Shown: positions 1-9,149 of the stretch, piece by piece
How positions within the stretch are numbered: the stretch's first letter is position 1
How the letters are laid out: the number at the start of each line of letters is the position of its first letter
Assembly: GCF_030551255.1 (NCBI RefSeq)
Contig: NZ_CP130630.1
Location: 5,685,501 to 5,749,500, forward strand
Direction of reading: 5' to 3'
Source: Streptomyces sp. NL15-2K
GTDB lineage: Bacteria; Actinomycetota; Actinomycetes; Streptomycetales; Streptomycetaceae
Length of the DNA stretch: 64,000 nt
Position numbers and translations under genes: made by a program
Notes under the pieces: generated by a model
Seen by the model: only the letters and a program-made list of their open reading frames with translations
The model's database searches: none
Told to the model about the DNA's origin: nothing

Positions 1-806
1 CGCGGCGGTGGACGGCACGACTGGCGGAGGCGGTGCCGTCGGTGGTGGGGCGTCAGCGGGTGGCGGAGAAGGAGAAGGTGGGCGCGCGGGCCGAGATCGG
101 TGACTCCGCGGGGGACGCTTCCGGGGACTCCGAGGGTGCCGTTGATTCCAAGGGCGCCGTTGATTCCAAGGGCGCCGGTGATTCCAAGGGCACCGGTGAT
201 TCCAAGGGCACCGGTGATTCCAAGCGGGCCGCCCAGCTCGCCCGGCAGCAGGCCGCGAGGGACGTGGCGCGGCAGAAACGGGCCCGGGACGCCGACCCGA
301 ACCGGTTCGGGCTGCGCCGCTCGGTGCTCGCCGAGGCCGGTGTCGCCGTCGTACTGCTCGCCGTCACCACCGTGCTGACGCAGACCGAGCCCGGGCGTAC
401 GGAGGAGGAGGCCAAGGCGGCGTCATCCTCCTCGTCCTCGTCCTCGTCTTCGACGGAGTCGTCCGGGGCCCTGACCCTGGACATGTCGTTCGACACGGGT
501 GGCCAGGACGGCAAGGGTGTCGTGACGGTCGACCTCGACCCCGCGCGCGTGGGCGGCAACGAGATGCACGTCTATGTACGGCGGCCCAACGGCCGCGCCT
601 TCGACATCCCCGAGGTGAAGATCGCCTTCACCTTGAAGTCCAAGGACATCGGGCCGCTGCCCGTCGTCCCCGACCACATCACCACCGGACACTGGTCGGC
701 GAGTGGAGTGCAGATCCCCATGGCGGGCGACTGGGAGGTCGCGGTGACCGTGCGGACCTCCGACATCGACCAGACGACCGTCTCCAAGAACGCGCAGATC
801 GGCTGA
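1..806 (+). CDS. CopC/CopD-family copper protein, C-terminal part (5' end outside window)
   Basis: The frame is open from the left edge (codons begin at base 3), so this is the C-terminal part of a longer protein. Visible are a charged linker with repeated DSKG units, one last membrane segment (about 20 residues encoded around 325-380), a run of about ten serines, and an extracytoplasmic beta-rich domain of about 110 residues. A final CopD membrane helix followed by such a domain is the usual end of actinobacterial CopC-CopD fusions. The Tat-exported peroxidase begins only 8 bases downstream. In Streptomyces lividans this pair belongs to an extracellular copper-handling locus (Sco, ECuC, CopCD, DtpA) that matures the radical copper oxidase GlxA. 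Family assignment is by pattern and neighbourhood, because the CopC domain is not in the window. Confidence 0.72.
   Translation, partial: RRWTARLAEAVPSVVGRQRVAEKEKVGARAEIGDSAGDASGDSEGAVDSKGAVDSKGAGDSKGTGDSKGTGDSKRAAQLARQQAARDVARQKRARDADPNRFGLRRSVLAEAGVAVVLLAVTTVLTQTEPGRTEEEAKAASSSSSSSSSSTESSGALTLDMSFDTGGQDGKGVVTVDLDPARVGGNEMHVYVRRPNGRAFDIPEVKIAFTLKSKDIGPLPVVPDHITTGHWSASGVQIPMAGDWEVAVTVRTSDIDQTTVSKNAQIG
135..224 (+). repeat. Five tandem 18-bp repeats inside the CopC/CopD gene
   Basis: Five in-frame 18-bp units begin at 135, 153, 171, 189 and 207, each ending GATTCCAAG. They encode a six-residue unit (consensus G-A/T-V/G-D-S-K) in the cytoplasmic linker before the last membrane helix. The last two units are identical, which suggests recent slippage. 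Confidence 0.9.
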
Positions 807-814
807 CCCCCACC

Positions 815-2149
815 ATGCCTGACCAGTCCATTCCTCAGGCCCGTACTCCTGAGACCACTCCTGGGACCGCTCCTGGGACCGCTCCTGGGGCCACTCCTGA
901 GGGCGACGATTTCGAAAACGCCGCCCCCAGGGAGGGCATTTCACGGCGGACGCTGCTCGGCACCGCCGGTGCCACCGGGCTCGTCCTCGGTGCGGCCGGC
1001 GGGGGCGTGGGATATGCCGCCCGGCCCGCCGAGGCCACGCCGCTCACCTCCGTGGGCGCCGATCAGGTGATGTTTCACGGGAAACATCAGCCCGGAATCA
1101 CCCAGGGCCTCCAGGCCCGCGGCCACCTGGTCGCCTTCGACCTGGCGGCGGGCGCGGGCCGCAAGGAGGCCGCCGCGCTGCTGCGCCGCTGGTCGGAGAC
1201 GGCCCGGCGGTTGATGGCGGGCGAGGCGGCGGCGCACGACGACACGGATGTGGCCCGGGACGCCGGCCCGTCCTCGCTGACGGTCACCTTCGGCTTCGGG
1301 CACAGCTTCTTCGGCCGGACGGGGCTGGAGAAGCAGCGACCGGTCTCGCTGGACCCGCTGCCCGACTTCTCCTCCGACCACCTCGACAAGAGGCGCAGCG
1401 ACGGCGACCTGTGGGTGCAGATCGGCGCCAACGACGCGCTGGTCGCCTTCCACGCCCTGCGCGCGATCCAGAAGGACGCGGGCAGCGCGGCCCGAATCCG
1501 CTGGCAGATGAACGGCTTCAACCGCTCGCCGGGTGCCACCGCCCACCCCATGACGGCACGCAACCTGATGGGCCAGATCGACGGCACCCGCAATCCGAAG
1601 CCGACGGACTCCGACTTCGACCAGCGGATCTTCGTGCCCGCGTCCGGTGCGAACGACCCGGCCTGGATGGCAGGCGGCTCCTACGCCGTCGTACGCCGAA
1701 TCCGCATGCTCCTCGACGACTGGGAGAAGCTCTCCCTCAAGGCACAGGAGAACGTCATCGGGCGCCGCAAGTCCGACGGGGCGGCGCTGTCCGGGGGCAC
1801 CGAGACGACCGCGATGGACCTGGAGAAGACCGACGCCAAGGGCAACCTGGTCGTCCCGATCAACGCGCACGCACGCATCACGCGGCCCGACCAGAACGGG
1901 GGCGCGGCGATGCTCCGCCGCCCGTTCTCGTACCACGACGGCTTCGACGCGGACGGGGTGCCGGACGCGGGCCTGCTCTTCGTCTGCTGGCAGGCCGATC
2001 CGCTGCGCGGCTTCGTACCGGTGCAGCGCAAGCTCGACCGGGGCGACGCGCTGTCGCAGTTCATCCGCCATGAGGCGAGCGGCCTGTTCGCGGTGCCGGG
2101 CGGGGCGGCGGAGGGGGAGTACGTGGGGCAGCGGTTGCTGGAGGGGTGA
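815..2149 (+). CDS. dtpA: Tat-exported DyP-type haem peroxidase
   Basis: This 444-residue protein is a dye-decolourising peroxidase of the EfeB/DtpA type. A twin-arginine signal lies at residues 44-45 (SRRTLLG) followed by a Gly/Ala-rich hydrophobic stretch ending in an AxA-like site near 70, so it should be exported folded with haem. The family motif GQIDG is at 253-257 with the distal Asp at 256. The predicted proximal haem ligand is His352 (NAHARI), and an Arg pair near 370 fits the distal arginine. The gene follows the copper-protein gene by 8 bases without a clear ribosome-binding site, which suggests one operon. In S. lividans DtpA takes part in extracellular copper trafficking to GlxA. 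The N-terminus before the signal carries Pro-Gly-Thr repeats. Codons 87-91 contain a parS-like 14-mer with one mismatch. Confidence 0.9.
   Translation: MPDQSIPQARTPETTPGTAPGTAPGATPEGDDFENAAPREGISRRTLLGTAGATGLVLGAAGGGVGYAARPAEATPLTSVGADQVMFHGKHQPGITQGLQARGHLVAFDLAAGAGRKEAAALLRRWSETARRLMAGEAAAHDDTDVARDAGPSSLTVTFGFGHSFFGRTGLEKQRPVSLDPLPDFSSDHLDKRRSDGDLWVQIGANDALVAFHALRAIQKDAGSAARIRWQMNGFNRSPGATAHPMTARNLMGQIDGTRNPKPTDSDFDQRIFVPASGANDPAWMAGGSYAVVRRIRMLLDDWEKLSLKAQENVIGRRKSDGAALSGGTETTAMDLEKTDAKGNLVVPINAHARITRPDQNGGAAMLRRPFSYHDGFDADGVPDAGLLFVCWQADPLRGFVPVQRKLDRGDALSQFIRHEASGLFAVPGGAAEGEYVGQRLLEG
1072..1085. other. parS-like site, one mismatch (inside dtpA)
   Basis: GTTTCACGGGAAAC differs from the Streptomyces parS consensus at one central base. 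It lies within coding sequence, so it may be a weak ParB site or chance. Confidence 0.4.
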
Positions 2150-2210
2150 CAGTCACCTCGGAGAGGACTTGTGGGGGATGCGGTTTCCGAGAGCCCATTA
2201 GGGTGAGGTC

Positions 2211-3143
2211 ATGCCAGCGAGCTATGCGTATCTCGGCCCTGAGGGCACCTTCACCGAAGTCGCTCTGCGCACGCTTCCCGAGGCGGCCACGCGCGAGCTG
2301 ATCCCCTACGTGTCCGTGCAGTCCGCGCTCGACGCGGTGCGCCTCGGGGAGGCCGAGGCCGCGTTCGTGCCGATCGAGAACTCCGTCGAGGGCGGAATCA
2401 CGACGACACTCGACGAGCTCGTCGCGGGCGCGCCGCTGATGATCTACCGCGAGGTGCTGCTGTCGATCACCTTCGCGCTGCTGGTCCGGCCGGGCACGAA
2501 GCTCTCGGAGATCAAGACGGTCTCCGCCCACCCTGCCGCCCAGCCGCAGGTGCGCAACTGGCTCAAGAAGAACATCCCGGACGCCACCTGGGAATCGGCC
2601 GCCTCCAACGCGGACGCCGCCCGTCTGGTCCAGGAGGGCCGCTACGACGCGGCCTTCGCGGGTGAGTTCGCGGCTTCCCGGTACGGCCTGGAGGCCCTGG
2701 AGACCGGGATCCACGACGCGGAGAACGCCCAGACGCGGTTCGTGCTGGTCGGCCGGCCCGCCCGGCCCGCCGCCCCGACCGGCGCGGACAAGACCTCCGT
2801 CGTGCTGTGGCAGCGCGACGACCACCCTGGCGGCCTGCGCGACCTGCTGGGCGAGTTCGGCACGCGGGGCATCAACCTGATGCTGCTGCAGTCCCGGCCC
2901 ACGGGTGCCGGCATCGGCAACTACTGCTTCTGCGTCGACGCCGAGGGCCACATCTCCGACCGCCGCGTCGCCGAGGCCCTGATGGGCCTCAAGCGGATCT
3001 GCCTCCAGGTGCGCTTCCTCGGCTCGTACCCGCGTGCGGACATTGAGGTGGCGGACGTACGGCCTCCGCTGACGGGGACCTCGGACGAGGAGTTCGTCTC
3101 GGCGGCGGACTGGGTGGCGCGATGCCAGGACGGCCGGTTCTGA
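2211..3143 (+). CDS. pheA: Prephenate dehydratase
   Basis: This enzyme converts prephenate to phenylpyruvate in phenylalanine synthesis. The 310-residue protein has the monofunctional layout: a periplasmic-binding-like dehydratase domain (about 3-185) starting YLGPEGTFTE, with the catalytic TRF motif near 176 (NAQTRF), then an ACT domain (about 198-275). The ACT domain has a SRPTG motif, the usual phenylalanine-binding site for feedback inhibition; it reads QSRP here where many homologues have ESRP. The ATG is preceded by GGTGAGG. The gene stands alone between the copper locus and serS. Confidence 0.95.
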   Translation: MPASYAYLGPEGTFTEVALRTLPEAATRELIPYVSVQSALDAVRLGEAEAAFVPIENSVEGGITTTLDELVAGAPLMIYREVLLSITFALLVRPGTKLSEIKTVSAHPAAQPQVRNWLKKNIPDATWESAASNADAARLVQEGRYDAAFAGEFAASRYGLEALETGIHDAENAQTRFVLVGRPARPAAPTGADKTSVVLWQRDDHPGGLRDLLGEFGTRGINLMLLQSRPTGAGIGNYCFCVDAEGHISDRRVAEALMGLKRICLQVRFLGSYPRADIEVADVRPPLTGTSDEEFVSAADWVARCQDGRF

Positions 3144-3190
3144 GACCGGGTTTCTCGCTGGCTTCCGCCAGTCCTACCTGCCTATTTTCG

Positions 3191-3503
3191 TTATCCACAG
3201 GCGTTATCCACAGGTGGGCTTCTCGACCTGGGGACAAGTCGACAACGAAGCGTGAGTCAGTCGACAAATCGCCCTACAGGCCACCTTGATGTTCACCGTC
3301 GCGCACATCACCCTTCGTTCACTCTTTTCCTTCGCCCCACCCTTTGGGGCGAAGGATTTCCACCTGAAAGTGGCGGTAAGCAGGGTTTGGGTCGTGAATC
3401 CTGGGCGTCACGGGCTCGTTTCGGATTGATCGATTCCGATGTCCACAGATCTTTCGCACAGCCTGTGGATAACTCTTCGCGGGATGTGGATCCCTGTGGA
3501 CAA
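3191..3503. other. DnaA-box group 1
   Basis: Perfect or near-perfect 9-mers occur at 3191-3199 and 3204-3212 (TTATCCACA, + strand, four bases apart), 3464-3472 (TTATCCACA, - strand) and 3495-3503 (TTGTCCACA, - strand). One-mismatch copies lie at 3229-3237 and 3439-3447. Streptomyces DnaA prefers TTGTCCACA. The group is outside oriC and could titrate DnaA or regulate serS. Confidence 0.72.
3328..3356 (+). terminator. Intrinsic terminator after pheA
   Basis: A perfect 12-bp stem (3328-3339 paired with 3345-3356) closes a 5-nt loop, with TTTT before and TTTC after. It could act on both strands. Confidence 0.7.
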
Positions 3504-3708
3504 CCAAACCCCAAGTCCCGTTCCCCACAAGGGATTCGAGTCAACTCACCGTCTCCCACGTGCCTCGTTCCAGGGAATGGGGCGACCTTTATTGACGCGA
3601 GTGCCGACACGAGGGAATGCACAGGGCAATTGCCTCATAACGGAACGTAAGCCGCGGCGCGGAATAGTGAGTCGTGGGCCGTCACCCCGCCCCGGTAGCC
3701 TTGACCAC

Positions 3709-4986
3709 GTGATTGACCTTCGCCTGCTCCGTGAGGACCCCGACCGTGTGCGTGCGTCGCAGCGCGCCCGTGGAGAGGACGTCGCGCTCGTCGACTCCCT
3801 CCTGTCCGCCGACGAGCGGCGCAGGTCGTCCGGCGTCCGCTTCGACGAACTGCGTGCCGAGCAGAAGGCGCTCGGCAAGCTGATCCCCAAGGCCTCGGGA
3901 GACGAGAAGGCCGAGCTGCTGAAGAAGGCGAGCCAGCTCGCCGCCGACGTCAAGGCGGCCGACGCCGAGCGCGACGCGGCCGCCACCGAGACCCAGGAAC
4001 TGCTCGTCCAGCTCAGCAACCTCGTCCACCCGGACGTGCCCGTGGGTGGCGAGGAGGACTTCGTCACGCTGGAGACGAACGGCACCATCCGCGACTTCGG
4101 CGCCGAGGGCTTCGAGCCCAAGGACCACCTCGAGCTCGGCACGCTCCTCGGCGCGATCGACGTCGAGCGCGGCGCGAAGGTCTCGGGTTCGCGCTTCTAC
4201 TTCCTGACGGGTGTGGGCGCGCTGCTGGAGCTGGCGCTGGTGAACGCGGCGATCGCGCAGGCCACCGCGGCCGGCTTCACGCCCATGCTCACCCCCGCGC
4301 TGGTCCGCCCCCAGTCGATGGCCGGCACCGGCTTCCTCGGCCAGGCGGCCCAGGACGTGTACCACCTCGACAAGGACGACCTCTACCTCGTCGGCACCTC
4401 CGAGGTCCCCCTCGCCGCGTACCACATGGACGAGATCATCGACGCCGACCGCCTACCGCTGCGCTACGCGGGCTTCTCGCCCTGCTTCCGCCGCGAGGCC
4501 GGCTCGCACGGCAAGGACACGCGGGGCATCTTCCGCGTACACCAGTTCGACAAGGTCGAGATGTTCTCGTACGTCGCCCCGGAGGACTCACAGGCCGAGC
4601 ACCAGCGCCTGCTGGACTGGGAGAAGCAGTGGCTGAACTCCCTGGAGCTGCCGTACCGCGTGATCGACGTGGCCAGCGGTGACCTGGGCTCCTCAGCCTC
4701 CCGCAAGTTCGACTGCGAGGCGTGGATCCCGACCCAGGGCAAGTACCGCGAACTGACCTCGACCTCGGACTGCACCGAGTTCCAGTCCCGCCGCCTGTCG
4801 ATCCGCGTCCGCGACGGCAAGCAGGTCAAGCCGCTGGCGACGCTGAACGGCACGCTGTGCGCCGTACCGCGCACGATCGTGGCGATCCTGGAGAACCACC
4901 AGCAGGCCGACGGTTCCGTCCGGGTCCCCGAGGTGCTGCGTCCGTACCTCGGCGGCCGGGAGCTCCTGGAGCCGGTCGCCAAGTGA
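3709..4986 (+). CDS. serS: Seryl-tRNA synthetase
   Basis: This cytoplasmic class II enzyme charges tRNA-Ser with serine. The 425-residue length is normal for the family when translation starts at the GTG at 3709; upstream in-frame codons show no serS homology. An N-terminal coiled-coil arm (about 28-105, rich in Glu/Lys/Ala) binds the tRNA long variable arm. The catalytic domain shows motif 2 ([21 protein letters not shown]) and motif 3 around LNGT...VPRTI...E near residues 385-400. The stop codon overlaps the next start (GTGA), so the HAD phosphatase is translationally coupled. A tRNA-Ser gene lies 0.9 kb downstream on the other strand. Confidence 0.96.
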   Translation: MIDLRLLREDPDRVRASQRARGEDVALVDSLLSADERRRSSGVRFDELRAEQKALGKLIPKASGDEKAELLKKASQLAADVKAADAERDAAATETQELLVQLSNLVHPDVPVGGEEDFVTLETNGTIRDFGAEGFEPKDHLELGTLLGAIDVERGAKVSGSRFYFLTGVGALLELALVNAAIAQATAAGFTPMLTPALVRPQSMAGTGFLGQAAQDVYHLDKDDLYLVGTSEVPLAAYHMDEIIDADRLPLRYAGFSPCFRREAGSHGKDTRGIFRVHQFDKVEMFSYVAPEDSQAEHQRLLDWEKQWLNSLELPYRVIDVASGDLGSSASRKFDCEAWIPTQGKYRELTSTSDCTEFQSRRLSIRVRDGKQVKPLATLNGTLCAVPRTIVAILENHQQADGSVRVPEVLRPYLGGRELLEPVAK

Positions 4987-5786
4987 GCCCTGCCTTCCCC
5001 TACCGCCTCGTCGCCACCGACCTCGACGGAACGCTCCTGCGCTCCGACGAGTCGGTCTCGCAGCGCACCCGTGAGGCGCTCGCCGCGGCCACCGCGGCGG
5101 GCGCCGCGCACATCGTCGTCACCGGCCGCGCGGCCCCGTGGACCCGGCACATCCTCGACGACCTCGGCTACGACGGCCTCGCGGTCTGCGCCCAGGGCGC
5201 ACAGGTGTACGACGCCGGCGAGCACCGCCTGCTGACGTCGGTGACCCTGGACCGCCAACTGGCAGGCGTGGCCCTGGCCAAGATCGAGGCGGAGGTCGGC
5301 CCGCTGTTCCTCGCGGCAAGCCGCGACGGCCTGGACGGCGAGGTGCTGGTGGGGCCGGGCTACGCGGTCACCGGCAAGCTCCCCGCGACCCCCTTCACGG
5401 ACGCGTCCGACCTCTGGACCGCCCCGTTGAACAAGATCTACATACAGCATCCGACGCTGACGGACGACGAGTTGGCCGAGGCCTCCCGCCAGGCGGCCGG
5501 CGGCTTCGTCACCGTCGCGATGGCCGGCGAGGGAATCGTCGAACTCCTTCCCCTCGGCCTCTCCAAGGCAACCGGCCTGTCCCTGGCGGCCCGCCGCCTG
5601 GGCATGAAGGCCGCCGACACGATCGCCTTCGGCGACATGCCCAACGACATCCCGATGTTCGCCTGGGCGTCCTACGGGGTGGCGATGGCCAACGCCCACG
5701 AGGAGTTGAGGGCGGTGGCGGACGAGGTGACGTCGTCCAATGAGGAGGACGGGATCGCGGTGGTGCTGGAACGACTGCTGGGATAG
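4983..5786 (+). CDS. HAD-superfamily (Cof-type) phosphatase coupled to serS
   Basis: This is a 267-residue haloacid-dehalogenase hydrolase of the Cof subfamily, which typically dephosphorylates small sugar phosphates or nucleotides. Motif I is DLDGT with Asp13 and Asp15; motif II is the VTGR segment; motif III Lys is in the LSKATGLS segment; motif IV is GDMPND. The insertion between motifs II and III is the cap domain of Cof proteins. The GTG start overlaps the serS stop by four bases, so the proteins are co-translated, but no serine-related role can be read. A second member of the same family lies at 15508-16377. The substrate is unknown. Confidence 0.88.
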   Translation: MSPAFPYRLVATDLDGTLLRSDESVSQRTREALAAATAAGAAHIVVTGRAAPWTRHILDDLGYDGLAVCAQGAQVYDAGEHRLLTSVTLDRQLAGVALAKIEAEVGPLFLAASRDGLDGEVLVGPGYAVTGKLPATPFTDASDLWTAPLNKIYIQHPTLTDDELAEASRQAAGGFVTVAMAGEGIVELLPLGLSKATGLSLAARRLGMKAADTIAFGDMPNDIPMFAWASYGVAMANAHEELRAVADEVTSSNEEDGIAVVLERLLG

Positions 5787-5798
5787 CAACCCTGTGGG

Positions 5799-5826
5799 CA
5801 CCCGTTCCGCAAGGGCGGAACGGGTG
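5799..5826 (+). terminator. Terminator after the serS operon
   Basis: A perfect 12-bp inverted repeat (5799-5810 and 5815-5826) closes a 4-nt loop about 12 bases after the HAD stop codon. There is no U-tract, as is common in Streptomyces. Confidence 0.75.
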
Positions 5827-5904
5827 GGCACAGCCTGCAACGCTGGGCGCCAATCTGGCGTACCCCAGCCCTGCAACCCGGCCCAGTCCCAGTGACAACG
5901 TCCC

Positions 5905-5993
<89 letters not shown>

Positions 5994-6257
5994 GGGAGGG
6001 CGGCCCACGCGAGTGCGATTCGCGTGCTCGAAGCGGCCGCCCGGGCAGCCCCCCGTGCGGGCGGGCTCGACGAAGGTGTAACTACTCCGGAGCCCGCCGC
6101 GGGCTGCCCTGTGGGGAGCTCAACGGACTGTCGTGCATGGACATCGCCGAACTCCTCCCCAGTGCGTGGCGCCGGCTCGATCCGGCGTCGTGGACACAAT
6201 CACTCTGCCTGTACGACGAGTTGGACGCCACCGAATTATCAGGCACTCGCGCTGCGG
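5994..6257. other. Gene-free stretch upstream of the tRNA-Ser gene
   Basis: Open frames here are uneven and have no recognisable homology. The stretch must contain the tRNA-Ser promoter. No integrase gene or duplicated tRNA 3' end was seen. Confidence 0.45.
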
Positions 6258-6503
6258 TTACCGGCGCCGCCACCTGCGCCGACGCTTGCTGAAGAACCAC
6301 CCCGCGGGCGGCTCGTCGGAGCGCCACGGCTGGGGCTCGGGCTTCTCCTCGCGCCAACGCGCCGCCAGCATCCGGGCCCGGGCGGACGGCTCGGAAGTGT
6401 CGGCGGACCGTATGAACTCCTCGTCCAGGACGAGGTCGTCCCACGTGTCCCCGGACCCGGTCGCCCGCTCACGGCCCTCGCTGTCCGCCGTCTCGCCTGC
6501 CAT
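6258..6503 (-). CDS. Small conserved hypothetical protein, 81 residues
   Basis: The ATG at 6503 has an excellent ribosome-binding site (GGGAGG seven to eight bases upstream), which decides the start over a longer frame. The protein has an acidic N-terminal half containing WDDLVLDEEFI, a central ARARMLAARWR helix, and a strongly basic end (KRRRRWRRR). It has no membrane segment or known domain. I recall similar short proteins in other Streptomyces but know no function. The acidic-then-basic layout could suit a nucleic-acid or protein partner. Confidence 0.75.
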   Translation of the reverse strand: MAGETADSEGRERATGSGDTWDDLVLDEEFIRSADTSEPSARARMLAARWREEKPEPQPWRSDEPPAGWFFSKRRRRWRRR

Positions 6504-6602
6504 CCCCGATCCTCCCAGCCGTGCGTCCCCATGTTCCCCTTGCATCCGCTTTGCCCAGTCTGCCCGGACAGAGGTGAAGCCTCTGTCAAGAACCAGGACT
6601 TG

Positions 6603-7325
6603 TCATTCCTCGCCCGCGAGCGTCAGCGTCCGCAGCTTCTGTCCGGCGTACCAGGTGGCCAGTACGGTCACCACGACCAGCAGCACCGTCGCCGTGGGCA
6701 GCCCGACGTCCGAGGTCACGATGTCCCCGCCGGCGACCTTCTGAGCCACGGCCAGCGACCACTGCTGGACGCTGAGCGTCTTCGCCCCGGACACCAGGGA
6801 GCCGAACAGGGCCTCCCAGACCAGCGCGTAGACGAGCCCGAACACCACCGCGTGCCGGGACACCGTCCCCAGCAGCAGGAAGAGCGCCGCATACGCGATG
6901 GAGGCGACCAGCGCGGCCACCGTGTAGGCGACGGCGATCTGCTGGCCGTTGCCGTTGAGGATCAGGCCCGCGATCAGCGTCGGCACCGCCGAGAACACCA
7001 TCGTCACCGCGACGGCGACGATCAGCTTGGTGAAGATGATCGTCGGCCGTTTCACCGGCTTGGACAGCAGATACACCACCGAACCGTCGTCGATCTCCGG
7101 TCCGATCGCGCCCGTACCCGCGATGACACCGATGATCGGCACCATGGTGGCGAGCGCGAGCCCGCCCAACAGGTCCGACGCGGTCTGGTCGTCGGCGCCG
7201 GCCAGGCCGCGTACCACCACGGAGATGGCGATCAGCAACAGCGGCAGGGCGCCCAGGATGAGGGCCCGGCGGCGGCCGAGCAGAGCCCGGTAGGTGAGCC
7301 GGGCGACTGTGGGGTCGTACATCAT
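6603..7325 (-). CDS. ABC-2 type transporter permease
   Basis: This 240-residue integral membrane protein has about six hydrophobic segments, beginning with one at residues 20-40, in the layout of ABC-2 permeases of exporters. It is the last gene of a four-gene minus-strand operon and starts 7 bases after the stop of its partner ATPase (7333-8244). The sequence contains the segment PEIDDGSVVYLLSKPVKR, typical of ABC-2 permeases that face the ATPase. The substrate is unknown. Confidence 0.85.
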   Translation of the reverse strand: MMYDPTVARLTYRALLGRRRALILGALPLLLIAISVVVRGLAGADDQTASDLLGGLALATMVPIIGVIAGTGAIGPEIDDGSVVYLLSKPVKRPTIIFTKLIVAVAVTMVFSAVPTLIAGLILNGNGQQIAVAYTVAALVASIAYAALFLLLGTVSRHAVVFGLVYALVWEALFGSLVSGAKTLSVQQWSLAVAQKVAGGDIVTSDVGLPTATVLLVVVTVLATWYAGQKLRTLTLAGEE

Positions 7326-7332
7326 GGGCCTC

Positions 7333-8244
7333 CTACGCCGCGACGAGATACGAGAAGACGGACTCGAGGGACTCGTCGGACGGCGAGACCGTGAGCAGCC
7401 GGATACCGTGGTCCCTGGCGACCTTCGGCAGCAGGGCCGTGAACCGGCCGAAGTCGACGGCCTGGATGCGCAACGCGCCCTCGGCCTGGTCTACTTCGAT
7501 GCCGGACGTGGACGGGTCGGCGATCAGCGCGGCCGCGAGGGCGCGGTCGTCGCTGGAGCGCACGAGGTAGCGGTGCGGGCGGTCGGTCATCAGGCGGCGG
7601 ATCTTGCGGAAGTCGCCGCTGGCCGCGTGCCTGCCGGCGACGACCACCTCGATGTGCCAGGCGAGTTGCTCGACCTCTTCGAGGATGTGGGACGAGAACA
7701 GCACCGTGCGGCCCTCGTCGCCCATGCGCCGGAGCAGGTCCATCAGCTGCATGCGCTGGCGCGGGTCCATGCCGTTGAACGGCTCGTCGAGCAGGAGCAG
7801 CGACGGGTTGTGAACGAGCGCGCTCGCCATCTTCACGCGCTGCCGCATGCCCTTGGAGTACGTCGAGATCTTGCGGTCCTGCGCGTACTCCATCTCGACC
7901 GTGGCCAGCGCCTTCTGGGCGGCCTTGGCGCCGAGGCCGTGCAACTCGGCGTTGGCGACGACGAATTCGCGCCCGGTGAGGAAGTCGTACATCGCCTCCC
8001 GCTCTGGGACGATGCCGATGTGCTTGTAGATGTTCTCGTTGCGCCACACCTGCTGTCCGTCGAGGGTGACGGTGCCGGTGGACGGGGCCAGGAAGCCGCC
8101 CATCATGTTGATGAGGGTGGACTTTCCGGCGCCGTTGGGTCCGAGGAGGCCGGTGACGCCGGGGCCGATGGTCATGGTGATGTCGTTGACGGCGACCACG
8201 TTGCCGAACCAGCGTGATACGTGGTCGATGGAGAGCGTGGTCAC
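7333..8244 (-). CDS. ABC transporter ATP-binding protein (exporter type)
   Basis: This 303-residue ATPase has Walker A GPNGAGKST, signature YSKGMRQR, and Walker B LLLLDEPFNGMDP. The C-terminal 80 residues are the extra domain seen in ATPases that serve ABC-2 permeases. The GTG start at 8244 overlaps the stop of the upstream permease (GTGA), so the two are coupled. It is the second ATPase of the operon. The substrate cannot be inferred; drug, lipid or bacteriocin self-protection export are family possibilities. Confidence 0.9.
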   Translation of the reverse strand: MTTLSIDHVSRWFGNVVAVNDITMTIGPGVTGLLGPNGAGKSTLINMMGGFLAPSTGTVTLDGQQVWRNENIYKHIGIVPEREAMYDFLTGREFVVANAELHGLGAKAAQKALATVEMEYAQDRKISTYSKGMRQRVKMASALVHNPSLLLLDEPFNGMDPRQRMQLMDLLRRMGDEGRTVLFSSHILEEVEQLAWHIEVVVAGRHAASGDFRKIRRLMTDRPHRYLVRSSDDRALAAALIADPSTSGIEVDQAEGALRIQAVDFGRFTALLPKVARDHGIRLLTVSPSDESLESVFSYLVAA

Positions 8245-9149
8245 AGTCCGACCTTTCGGTAGCGGCGCATCAGGAGGCCGTAGCAGGCGGCGATCAGGCC
8301 CAGGGTGACGAGAACGTAGACCACGCCCTCCCCGTTCGTCGGACCGACGCCTCCGGGGAACGCCGATTTCGCGCCGAGGAACGCGGACTGCACTCCGTCG
8401 ATGAGCGTGACCGGCGAGAACAGACCGATCCAGGCTATGGATCCGGTGCTGTTCTGCACCTCGGCGATGGCCTGGAGTGTGGAGACGGCGCCGTAGGAGA
8501 TGGTCAGGACGGCGATCACGGCCGCGATGCCGAAGCCGCGACGCGGGGTGACCGCGGCGATGACCAGGCCGAGGCCGGCGAAGAGCAGCGAGAGCAGTGC
8601 CACGGAGACCAGCCCCTGTGCGAAACCCTTGGTCTGGTCGGCGAAGTCGAGCTTGGCGAGCAGGGCGCCCACATAGAGCACGAGCAGCGGGGCGGCGGTG
8701 AGGACGAACATCGCCGAGGCCAGCGCCGCGTACTTCGCGCGCACGTAGTCCGCGGTCTCGATGGGTCGCGAGAAGTACAGCGGTACGGTCTTGAAGCGCA
8801 GGTCGCGCGAGACGGACTGGGGTGCCTGCGAGGCGACGTACAGGCTGATCACGGCCTGCATGACGATCGCGTAGCGCGTGTAGTCGAGGGGCAGGTCGTT
8901 GGCCTTGGTGGCGACGGCGACGGCGACCATGATGGCCGCGGGCACGCACATCACCACGAACAGCAGCATCGGCAGCACCTTGGACTTGACCGAGCGGCCG
9001 AGGCCGTAGGCGCCGCGCAGGGACTGCGAGTACAGGGAACGGGTGGCGTAGGAGCGGCCCAGGCGCGGGCCGTCGTAATTGCGGTACCCGATGTTGTGGA
9101 TGCGGGTCTGGTCACCCGACGGTGCCGCTGTGGGGTGCTCAACCGCCAT
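8241..9149 (-). CDS. ABC-2 type transporter permease
   Basis: This 302-residue permease has about six membrane spans; a cytoplasmic N-terminus of some 55 residues includes NIGYRNYDGPRLGR. Its ATG at 9149 lies inside the end of the preceding ATPase gene (11-bp overlap), and its stop overlaps the start of the next ATPase. This makes the middle of the operon translationally coupled throughout. It resembles the other permease only in overall plan, so the operon probably encodes a heteromeric exporter or two related exporters. Confidence 0.87.
   Translation of the reverse strand: MAVEHPTAAPSGDQTRIHNIGYRNYDGPRLGRSYATRSLYSQSLRGAYGLGRSVKSKVLPMLLFVVMCVPAAIMVAVAVATKANDLPLDYTRYAIVMQAVISLYVASQAPQSVSRDLRFKTVPLYFSRPIETADYVRAKYAALASAMFVLTAAPLLVLYVGALLAKLDFADQTKGFAQGLVSVALLSLLFAGLGLVIAAVTPRRGFGIAAVIAVLTISYGAVSTLQAIAEVQNSTGSIAWIGLFSPVTLIDGVQSAFLGAKSAFPGGVGPTNGEGVVYVLVTLGLIAACYGLLMRRYRKVGL

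Larger units (their letters stand above)
3144..3708. other. 565-bp gene-free region upstream of serS: terminator and DnaA boxes
   Basis: No gene is supported here. The region holds the pheA terminator (3328-3356) with DnaA-box-like sequences on both sides, plus whatever promoter drives serS. The open frame upstream of serS lacks serS homology and is read as untranslated leader. Confidence 0.7.

Noticed and set aside
3439..3708. N-terminal extension of serS from an upstream ATG
   Set aside because: It would run through DnaA boxes, has no homology, and the GTG at 3709 gives the normal family length.
6024..7394. 456-codon plus-strand frame over the ABC permease
   Set aside because: Antisense shadow; the minus-strand genes are contiguous and coupled.
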